Source: TMED161 sp964532515 (GTDB taxonomy: Bacteria > Fidelibacterota > Marinisomatia > SCGC-AAA003-L08 > D37C17). From it: DNA of 7,236 nt. The stretch lies in the NCBI GenBank assembly GCA_964532515.1, contig CAZHKH010000079.1, positions 1-7,236 of the forward strand, in the 5' to 3' direction. This document shows positions 1 through 5,896 of the stretch, piece by piece. Positions within the stretch are counted from its first letter, which is position 1; the number at the start of each line of letters is the position of its first letter. The notes under the pieces were generated by a model. It was not told the origin of the DNA, searched no databases, and worked only from the letters and a program-made list of their open reading frames with translations. The translations under genes were made by a program, and so were the position numbers.

Positions 1-117
1 GAAAATCTAGCTTTAGATACATGTAAGCAAACAGGTACAGTCCATGAAAGACACAAGGCTTACTATGTTGATGGTGTCCTGTACTACAAAGGCAAAATTC
101 TTCAAAGTAATCAGTAG
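1..117 (+). CDS. rpmF: Ribosomal protein L32, C-terminal part (5' end outside window)
   Basis: An open frame enters the window at base 1 and ends with TAG at 115-117, giving 38 residues. The tail carries the pattern H-x-R-H ... DG ... YYKGK, which matches the C-terminal H-x-R-H ... DG-YYRGRK region of bacterial L32, a small protein of the large ribosomal subunit. The second Cys-x-x-Cys pair of zinc-binding L32 proteins would lie just before YYKG and is absent here, so this looks like the zinc-free (C-minus) form. The position directly upstream of plsX is the usual place of rpmF in many bacteria and is a large part of the identification. The stop codon is 12 bases before the plsX start. The protein is short and divergent, so motif evidence alone would be moderate. 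Confidence 0.75.
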   Translation, partial: ENLALDTCKQTGTVHERHKAYYVDGVLYYKGKILQSNQ

Positions 118-129
118 CCTCTCTAGCCT

Positions 130-1137
130 ATGAAAATTGCCTTAGATGTAATGGGTGGTGATAATGCTCCCCAATCAAATATCCTCGGTATAAAAAGATT
201 CCTTAATACCAATCAAAGCACTAAACTCCTTTTAGTCGGCGATGAATCAATTATTAAAGAGCAAATAAAAATTCATGGAATTAATGATTTAGATAGAGTT
301 GAAATTCATCATTGTACAGATATTGTAACTATGGATGAGCCTAAGCCATCGATGGCATTTAAAACTAAACCAGATAGCTCAATCGTTCAATCTGTTAAGT
401 TAGTTAAAGAAGGGTTTGCAGATGCTGTAGTTAGCGCAGGTAATACCGCAGCGCTACTCTCTTCATCATTGTTTGTTCTAGGAAAAATTGAAGGCATTAA
501 AAGGCCTACTCTTGCAACTTATTTTCCATCAAGAAAAGGTGGGTTTGTTCTATCGGATGTTGGGGCAAATACAGATGTAAAGCCAATACATCTACTTCAA
601 TTTGCAATTATGGGATCTATATACGCAAAACAAATGAAAAAAATTGATTCTGTTAAGATTGCTTTGCTGAATATTGGATCTGAAAAGAACAAAGGAAATG
701 CGTTAAGCCAATCATCATACAAACATCTTGAAGAAAATATAAACGGATTTATTGGTAATATTGAACCAAGATACCTATTTGAAGGAGATGTTGATGTGGT
801 TGTATGTGATGGTTTCTCCGGTAATATCACATTAAAATTAATAGAGGGACTCACAAATCATTTATACAATTGGATGAATTCAAAAAATGAGATCACTAGT
901 AACTCTGAAATAATGGATATAATACATTCAATTTTCAATAATTATAACTATGAAGCTCATGGAGCAAGTCCATTTTTAGGTGTAAAAGGGATTGTTCTTA
1001 AATGTCATGGAGCATGCAGTGAAAAATCAATAGAAAGTGCTCTAAATTTAGCAAATACTTTTTCAGATAAAGATCTACCAGCAAAAATTGAAAAAAAATT
1101 AAAAGCTAATCTAAGTCTGACAGAAAATCTAGATTAG
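130..1137 (+). CDS. plsX: Phosphate acyltransferase PlsX
   Basis: PlsX converts acyl-ACP and phosphate to acyl-phosphate, the acyl donor that PlsY uses for the first step of phospholipid synthesis. It is a peripheral membrane protein. The 335-residue product is close to family length (E. coli about 356) and begins with the diagnostic MKIALDVMGGDNAP. Other family blocks are MDEPKPSMAFKTKPDSS (68-84), SAGNTAAL (102-109), LSDVGANTD (141-149), NIGSEKNKGN (181-190), VVCDGFSGNITLK (224-236) and the C-terminal HGASPFLGVKG (277-287). The ATG at 130 is chosen because the conserved N-terminus starts exactly there. The 12-base gap after rpmF contains no recognisable Shine-Dalgarno sequence, so translation probably depends on coupling or on another initiation mode. 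It is the first lipid gene of a same-strand run continuing with fabD seven bases downstream. Confidence 0.96.
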   Translation: MKIALDVMGGDNAPQSNILGIKRFLNTNQSTKLLLVGDESIIKEQIKIHGINDLDRVEIHHCTDIVTMDEPKPSMAFKTKPDSSIVQSVKLVKEGFADAVVSAGNTAALLSSSLFVLGKIEGIKRPTLATYFPSRKGGFVLSDVGANTDVKPIHLLQFAIMGSIYAKQMKKIDSVKIALLNIGSEKNKGNALSQSSYKHLEENINGFIGNIEPRYLFEGDVDVVVCDGFSGNITLKLIEGLTNHLYNWMNSKNEITSNSEIMDIIHSIFNNYNYEAHGASPFLGVKGIVLKCHGACSEKSIESALNLANTFSDKDLPAKIEKKLKANLSLTENLD

Positions 1138-1144
1138 ATAATAT

Positions 1145-2068
1145 ATGAATAATTATAATTTTATTTTTCCAGGGCAAGGTTCCCAATCAGTTGGCATGTC
1201 ATCGTGTATTCTTTCAAATGAAATATCGAAAACATTATTTTCTCAAACCAGCGAGCTGCTTGGGTACGATCTCCTTGATATCTGTTTAAATGGCCCTGAT
1301 GAGCTTTTAGTAAAAACAAAGAATACTCAACCTGCAATTTTTACGCTAAGCATATCAATCGATAGAATGCTAAAAGAATCAAATGTCTATCCTTTGAGTG
1401 TTGCTGGACACAGCTTGGGAGAATATAGCGCCCTAGTATCATCAGAAACTCTTTCATTTGAAGATGCTATAAAACTTGTAATATTAAGATCATCTGAAAT
1501 GGAAAAAGCGAATAATATAAATGTTGGATCAATGGCTGCAATAATTAATGCGTCAGTTGATGATGTGAATGAGATATTAAACAATTCTAGTGGAATTCTG
1601 GTTGTTGCAAATTATAATACAGAAAAACAGATAGTTATTTCTGGCGAAGAGTCTCAAATTAATTATTCAATAGAAAAATTTAAAAAAATATCATCAAGAA
1701 TCAAGTGTATAAAACTAAATGTTTCAGGGGCGTTTCATTCCCCACTAATGAAATTTGCAAGAGAAGCTTTATCTAATGCTATAAATTCACTAAATTTCAA
1801 TAATGCAAAAGTTCCAATTTATCAAAATATCAATGCCTCACCCTCTCAGGATTCCGCTGATATTAAGAAAAATCTTATTTCACAACTTGAAAACCCTGTG
1901 CAGTGGTGTGAAACTATATTAAATATGATGGATAATAGTAATAATAATTTTATTGAATGTGGGCCAGGGAATGTTCTCTCTGGTATAAATAGAAGAATAT
2001 CTAAAGAAATAAACACAATAACCGCCAATAGCATTGAAAACTTAAATCCTATATGCAAACAGAACTAA
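1145..2068 (+). CDS. fabD: Malonyl-CoA:ACP transacylase FabD
   Basis: FabD moves the malonyl group from malonyl-CoA to acyl carrier protein, supplying the extender unit for fatty acid elongation in the cytoplasm. The 307-residue product has the expected length (E. coli 309). Visible family features are FPGQGSQSVGM (8-18), the nucleophile elbow GHSLGEYSA with Ser90, the carboxylate-binding Arg115, His198 in GAFHSPLM, and Gln247. These correspond to E. coli Ser92, Arg117, His201 and Gln250 with a near-constant offset, so the active site is complete. The ATG at 1145 puts the conserved FPGQGSQ at its usual distance from the start, and only seven bases (no Shine-Dalgarno) separate it from plsX. 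Its last 16 bases overlap the start of fabG, which implies translational coupling. Confidence 0.97.
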   Translation: MNNYNFIFPGQGSQSVGMSSCILSNEISKTLFSQTSELLGYDLLDICLNGPDELLVKTKNTQPAIFTLSISIDRMLKESNVYPLSVAGHSLGEYSALVSSETLSFEDAIKLVILRSSEMEKANNINVGSMAAIINASVDDVNEILNNSSGILVVANYNTEKQIVISGEESQINYSIEKFKKISSRIKCIKLNVSGAFHSPLMKFAREALSNAINSLNFNNAKVPIYQNINASPSQDSADIKKNLISQLENPVQWCETILNMMDNSNNNFIECGPGNVLSGINRRISKEINTITANSIENLNPICKQN

Positions 2069-2804
2069 AAGATAAAGTAGCAATTGTAACCGGTTCCTAT
2101 GGTGATATTGGTAAAGCAATATGTCAAAAATTTGCCTCTTATGGAATAAAGATAGCACTGTTAGGTAGAGACCTTCAAAAATTGGATGCTCAAAAAGCTA
2201 GGCTTCTAGAAAATAATAGCGCAGAAGTTATTATATTCAATTTAGATGTCAGTAACTTTGATTTATATAAAAATGCAGTTGAAAACATTGTAAGTCAAGG
2301 GGAAAGATAGATATCCTAATTAATAATGCTGGGATTACAAAAGATAATATTATCGTTCGAATGTCAAATGAAGAGTGGGAAGAGGTGATCAACACAAATC
2401 TCAAAGGGACTTTTATTGGCTGTAAATTAGTTTCCAAATTAATGATTAGACAAAAATATGGAAAAATTATTAATATATCCTCGATTGTTGGAAAAATAGG
2501 AAATAAAGGACAAACAAACTACGTGGCTTCCAAAGCTGGAATAGATGGTATAACAAAAACCCTATCAAAGGAACTTGGATCAAGAGGAATAAATGTAAAT
2601 TCTATTGCACCTGGATATATAGAGACAGATATGACTAGCTCATTGTCTGATAAAATTAAAGATGAACTATTTAATAGAATACCACTTAACAGATTTGGAA
2701 AACCAGAAGAGGTTGCTTCTCTTGTTAGTTTTCTAATATCTGAAGAGGCATCATATATAACCGGCCAAATTATAAATTTAGATGGTGGAATGTTAACACA
2801 ATAA
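2053..2804 (+). pseudogene. fabG: 3-oxoacyl-ACP reductase FabG, reading frame broken by a one-base shift
   Basis: FabG is the NADPH-dependent reductase of 3-oxoacyl-ACP in fatty acid elongation, a short-chain dehydrogenase. The first part runs in one frame from ATG 2053 and meets TAG at 2308-2310. The rest (GKIDILINNAG onwards) is in the -1 frame and ends with TAA at 2802-2804. Joining the frames at the GGGG run (2299-2302), as if one G were missing, gives about 250 residues, normal for FabG (244-248). In the joined protein NNAG is at 91-94 and the catalytic Asn116, Ser144, Tyr157 and Lys161 all sit exactly six positions after E. coli Asn110, Ser138, Tyr151 and Lys155. The cofactor loop reads TGSYGDIG (13-20), with Asp18 where the TGxxxGxG motif has glycine. 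An internal ATG at 2361 would make only the C-terminal part, lacking the cofactor site. The start overlaps fabD by 16 bases. An indel error in the sequence is a likely explanation; a real inactivation would be surprising because the step is usually essential. Confidence 0.93.
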
Positions 2805-2808
2805 GGAG
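2803..2808 (+). promoter_or_regulatory. Strong Shine-Dalgarno site of acpP
   Basis: AAGGAG lies seven bases before the acpP ATG at 2816 and overlaps the fabG stop codon. It is the only strong ribosome binding site in the plus-strand block; plsX, fabD, fabG and fabF have none I can recognise. This fits the need to make acyl carrier protein in larger amounts than the enzymes around it, though that link is inference. Confidence 0.85.
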
Positions 2809-2815
2809 AAAACAC

Positions 2816-3052
2816 ATGTCTGATAATCTTACAAGAATAAAAGAAATTATAATTGATAAATTAGGTATCGAAGAAAGCAAGATAAGCCTAGACGCTCGCT
2901 TTATAGAAGATCTAGGTGCAGATTCTTTAGATACTGTTGAACTTATCATGCAATTTGAAGAAGAGTTTGATATTGAAATTTCTGATGAAGATGCAGAAGG
3001 ACTAACCACTGTAGGAAGTTCTATTGATTATATTAATAGTAAATTAGCCTAA
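2816..3052 (+). CDS. acpP: Acyl carrier protein
   Basis: This is the small acidic carrier that holds growing acyl chains on a 4'-phosphopantetheine arm and presents them to FabD, FabF, FabG and PlsX. The 78-residue product matches the family length. The attachment motif is GADSLDTVEL with Ser37 as the modified serine, followed by the acidic helix II/III region MQFEEEFDIEISDEDAE that contacts partner enzymes. The start at 2816 is set by the AAGGAG site seven bases upstream and by the standard N-terminal helix. It lies 11 bases after fabG and only five bases before fabF, the normal gene order. Nothing about it is unusual. Confidence 0.98.
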   Translation: MSDNLTRIKEIIIDKLGIEESKISLDARFIEDLGADSLDTVELIMQFEEEFDIEISDEDAEGLTTVGSSIDYINSKLA

Positions 3053-3057
3053 ATCTA

Positions 3058-4281
3058 ATGCATCGAAAAGTAGTAATAACCGGGATGGGCGTTGTCTCTT
3101 CTCTGGGCCTTGATACGGATACTTTTTTTAATAATATTATTAATGGAAAATCTGGTATCTCCCCAATCACCTCTTTTGACACATCAAACCATTCAGTAAA
3201 AATAGCAGGTGAAGTAAAAACTAATCTTGAAGAATATTTTGATTCTAAAGAACTTAATCGTATCGATAGATTTACTGCCTTCGCTCTAATGGCTGCAAAA
3301 GAGGCTATTGAAACTAGTAACCTAAATAAGAAAACAAATGAAAAAGTTGGAGTAATTATTGGATCTGGAATTGGTGGCATCCATACAATGGAAAAACAGT
3401 ACACCAGACTCCAGAAAAGTCCTAAAAGAGTTAGCCCATTCTTTGTTCCATCTATGATATTAGATATTGTATCTGGCCATATATCAATTAAGTATGGATT
3501 CAAAGGACCTAATTTTGCAATTGTCTCAGCGTGTGCCTCTGGAAACCATGCAATTGGAGAATCATTTAATCGTATAAAGTATGGGATGGATGATGTTATT
3601 GTGACTGGTGGTACAGAAGGTGGAATAACTCCCCTATCAGTGGCTGGCTTTGCAAATATGAAAGCTTTATCAAAAAATCCTGACTATAATAATGCATCAA
3701 GACCCTTTGATAATAATAGAGATGGATTTGTAATTGCTGAGGGCGCTGGAATTATTGTTCTTGAAGAATTTGAACATGCAAAAAAAAGAGGAGCAAATAT
3801 ACTAGGTGAGATTGTAGGCTATGGGGCAACTGCGGATGCATACCACCTCACGTCGCCATCTTTAGATGGTTCAGGAGCAACAGAAGCAATGTTAAATTCT
3901 ATTAAAGATGCTAAAATACAAATTGAAGATATTGATTATATAAATGCACATGGAACCTCAACTCCATATAATGATAAAATTGAAACTCTTGCAATCAAAA
4001 ATACATTTAAAAACCATTCAAAAAATCTCTATGTTAGCTCATCTAAGTCTATGATTGGCCATCTTCTGGGAGCAGCGGGAGCAGTTGAGGCAATCATCAC
4101 AATAAAATCACTCCAAAAATCAATTATTCCTCCAACAATTAACTACGAAATTCCTGACCCTGATTGTGATTTAAATTATGTGCCAAATAAATCAGTAGAG
4201 AAAGATATAGACTATGCTCTTAGTAATACATTTGGTTTTGGTGGACACAACGCTACTTTAGCTTTTAAAAAATTTGATTAA
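3058..4281 (+). CDS. fabF: 3-oxoacyl-ACP synthase II FabF
   Basis: FabF (KAS II) performs the decarboxylative condensation of malonyl-ACP with acyl-ACP that lengthens the chain by two carbons. The 407-residue product has the usual length (E. coli 413) and begins with the conserved VVITGMGVVSSLG. The condensing triad is visible: Cys159 in SACASGNHAIG, His298 in NAHGTSTP and His335 in SMIGHLLGAAG, with the conserved Lys330 just before. RPFDNNRDGFVIAEGAG (215-231) and the glycine-rich NTFGFGGHNA near the C-terminus are further family blocks. The ATG at 3058 starts the conserved region and lies five bases after the acpP stop, without a Shine-Dalgarno site. The gene ends the plus-strand block, and its stop overlaps the last codons of the opposing BFN gene by four bases. 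The overall sequence fits FabF better than FabB. Confidence 0.97.
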   Translation: MHRKVVITGMGVVSSLGLDTDTFFNNIINGKSGISPITSFDTSNHSVKIAGEVKTNLEEYFDSKELNRIDRFTAFALMAAKEAIETSNLNKKTNEKVGVIIGSGIGGIHTMEKQYTRLQKSPKRVSPFFVPSMILDIVSGHISIKYGFKGPNFAIVSACASGNHAIGESFNRIKYGMDDVIVTGGTEGGITPLSVAGFANMKALSKNPDYNNASRPFDNNRDGFVIAEGAGIIVLEEFEHAKKRGANILGEIVGYGATADAYHLTSPSLDGSGATEAMLNSIKDAKIQIEDIDYINAHGTSTPYNDKIETLAIKNTFKNHSKNLYVSSSKSMIGHLLGAAGAVEAIITIKSLQKSIIPPTINYEIPDPDCDLNYVPNKSVEKDIDYALSNTFGFGGHNATLAFKKFD

Positions 4282-4283
4282 TC
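4276..4283. other. Palindromic tail-to-tail junction of fabF and the BFN gene
   Basis: GATTAATC is a perfect eight-base palindrome. Read either way it gives GAT-TAA, so both genes end with an Asp codon and a TAA stop, and they share the bases TTAA (4278-4281). I see no GC-rich stem followed by a T-run near it, so no intrinsic terminator separates the two blocks. Transcripts from both sides probably run into one another. Confidence 0.85.
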
Positions 4284-4859
4284 TTGTTTTGATTTTTCTA
4301 TTGATTTAATTTTATCTCTAATTTTAGCAGCTACTTCATAATTTTCTTTATTAACTGCACTATCTAATGCCTTATTAAGTTTCTCAACAGTTAGCTCTTC
4401 TGGCTCAATACTTTTATTTTTGTATTCATGAATTGAATTAAAACTATAATCTGAACTTACCTCTTTTGATTTTATATTAGATAAAACAGTATTTGTCACA
4501 TAAATAGGACAACAATAACGAATAGCAATTGCTATTGCATCACTTGGCCTACAATCAATAGTTTTAATTCCAATATTTATATTCTTTATATATAATCTAG
4601 AGTAGAATGTACCTTTGAAAAATTTATAAATCTCTATTTTATCAATCTTAACATCTGCACTAGATAAAATATCTAAGATAATATCATGTGTCATTGGTCT
4701 TGGAGTCTGAATGCCCTCTAATGCAAGTGCAATGGACTGAGCTTCATTACTTCCTATAATAATAGAAAATTGAATGTCACCATTTATCTCTTTCAATCTA
4801 ATTGAGTATCCCTTGTTGGGAGCATAGTAAGATAGTTTTTCTGTTTCAAATAGTTTCAT
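4278..4859 (-). CDS. BFN-domain (DUF151, 'bifunctional nuclease' family) protein with C-terminal UVR motif
   Basis: The 193-residue product has two parts. Residues 1 to about 130 match the BFN/DUF151 family, with IIIGSNEAQSIALALEG (34-50), TPRPMTHD (52-59) and IDCRPSDAIAIAIRYCCPIYV (101-121, in part). Residues about 156-189 form a charged helical hairpin of the UVR type (NKALDSAVNKENYEVAAKIR region), as found in UvrB, UvrC and related proteins. A linker of about 25 residues joins them. Single proteins with this layout are common in Bacteroidetes and relatives. The family name comes from nuclease activity reported for a plant member; the bacterial role is not established, and I assign none. 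The ATG at 4859 is the only sensible start, with no Shine-Dalgarno but with a tandem ten-base repeat in the leader. It is the last gene of the minus-strand block, 28 bases after the isomerase. Confidence 0.88.
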   Translation of the reverse strand: MKLFETEKLSYYAPNKGYSIRLKEINGDIQFSIIIGSNEAQSIALALEGIQTPRPMTHDIILDILSSADVKIDKIEIYKFFKGTFYSRLYIKNINIGIKTIDCRPSDAIAIAIRYCCPIYVTNTVLSNIKSKEVSSDYSFNSIHEYKNKSIEPEELTVEKLNKALDSAVNKENYEVAAKIRDKIKSIEKSKQD

Positions 4860-4879
4860 AATAGAATTTATAATAGAAT
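4858..4879 (-). repeat. Tandem ten-base direct repeat at the start of the BFN gene
   Basis: Read on the plus strand, ATAATAGAAT occurs at 4858-4867 and again at 4870-4879, separated by two bases (period 12). On the coding strand this is ATTCTATTAT twice, and the second copy includes the first two bases of the BFN start codon. It fills most of the 28-base gap after the isomerase gene. In AT-rich DNA such a repeat can arise by chance or slippage. A binding site for a protein or an RNA element is possible but unsupported. Confidence 0.6.
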
Positions 4880-4887
4880 ATGATTTT

Positions 4888-5895
4888 TTACGATAGTTTA
4901 TTCTTTAGGCTCATTATTCTATCTACAGGTACTGGGTCAGTATTATTAATTTCAGCTAAATAATATGATATCCAATCATTTAAAAATAATAATTTTAAAC
5001 ATCTTTCTTGATAATTATCTCCGCTACATGCTATAAATATATTTTCAACATTTATCTCTTCAAGCAATTTAGATGTAATTTGTATTCTCTGTAAAATCCT
5101 TGGATGGTCATCTTTATCAGATATCCATATTACTGTTTTTTTCATATCACTAAACTGATGCTTATTCCATGCCTCAATCTCATTGTGATTCATTTCAGGG
5201 AGCACATTATATGTTGCTAGCATCTTAGAGTTTTCGGCTATCTGGGCTCTTAATCTTGAAGCGATATGATCAGTGCTTGACTCTACTCCATATATTGCAA
5301 TCACTCCACCATTGATTTTATCTGCAATCCTATAGGCAAGCGAATCTTTAGTACAAAATTCATCATAAAATGAATCAAGTTTCATTGAAGCCTTGATTAT
5401 TAAATTTAAAAAATTTATATCAAGCAACTCTATTTTACTTAAAACACAGACTAATGTAATCAAAGAGTATCCAAGAGCCGCTCTAGGTTGATATCCTTTT
5501 GGAATAGAAACCACCTTTACATTATTATTTATTGATTTTTTTTGAAGTTCACCACCTGTGCAAATAGAAATGATTTTTTTTGATTTTAATAATGCAGCAT
5601 TAAAGCATGATATTGTCTCTTCTGTATTTCCAGAATATGAACTTAAAATAAATAGAGTATTTTCATCTGACCAAGAAGGAATCGTATAGTCTCTAACTAC
5701 AGTGATTGGAATATTAAGTTGATTTTTTGTTAATATATTTACTAAATCTCCGCTAATCGCTGATCCACCCATACCTGCTATGACTATATTTTTAATATTG
5801 CTGAATTGATTCAGATCAAAAGATTCAGATTTAAGATTTTCAAACTGTTGATTAATTTGAGTAGGAAAACTCCTGATCATTTCTTCCATATTCAT
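4888..5895 (-). CDS. Bifunctional phosphoglucose/phosphomannose isomerase
   Basis: The enzyme interconverts fructose-6-phosphate with glucose-6-phosphate and with mannose-6-phosphate. It belongs to the PGI/PMI family of SIS-domain sugar isomerases first characterised in archaea, not to the larger classical PGI. At 335 residues it is slightly longer than the archaeal enzymes. Phosphate-binding SIS motifs are GMGGSAISGD (41-50) and SSYSGNTEE (85-93); the QPRAALGYS block (136-144) holds Arg138. Glu221 (AENSK) and His237 (PEMNHNEIEAW) are 16 residues apart, the same spacing as the catalytic Glu203 and His219 described in the Pyrobaculum aerophilum enzyme. The C-terminal block (LLFLNDWISYYLAEINN, then DPVPVDRI) is also family-typical. 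ATG 5895 is preferred over the Met codon at 5889 because AGGAG lies eight bases before it. It follows the prenyl synthase stop after a single base, so the two are co-translated. Its substrate supply fits the phosphomannomutase two genes upstream. Confidence 0.92.
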   Translation of the reverse strand: MNMEEMIRSFPTQINQQFENLKSESFDLNQFSNIKNIVIAGMGGSAISGDLVNILTKNQLNIPITVVRDYTIPSWSDENTLFILSSYSGNTEETISCFNAALLKSKKIISICTGGELQKKSINNNVKVVSIPKGYQPRAALGYSLITLVCVLSKIELLDINFLNLIIKASMKLDSFYDEFCTKDSLAYRIADKINGGVIAIYGVESSTDHIASRLRAQIAENSKMLATYNVLPEMNHNEIEAWNKHQFSDMKKTVIWISDKDDHPRILQRIQITSKLLEEINVENIFIACSGDNYQERCLKLLFLNDWISYYLAEINNTDPVPVDRIMSLKNKLS

Positions 5896-5896
5896 T

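Noticed and set aside
2295..2310. Programmed -1 ribosomal frameshift in fabG
   Set aside because: The zero-frame codons around the shift are AGT CAA GGG GAA AGA. They do not form an X-XXY-YYZ slippery heptamer, and a -1 slip on CAA/GGG or GGG/GAA would mispair. I also see no obvious strong downstream hairpin. A missing base is simpler.
2361..2804. A separate gene starting at ATG 2361
   Set aside because: The protein would be the C-terminal two thirds of FabG without its cofactor-binding half, and the same frame reads FabG homology (GKIDILINNAG) for 60 bases upstream of this ATG.
4868..4874. TATAAT on the plus strand as a promoter -10 element
   Set aside because: It points into the 5' end of an opposing gene, has no matching -35 element and no plus-strand gene downstream, and it lies in AT-rich repeat sequence where such hexamers are expected by chance.
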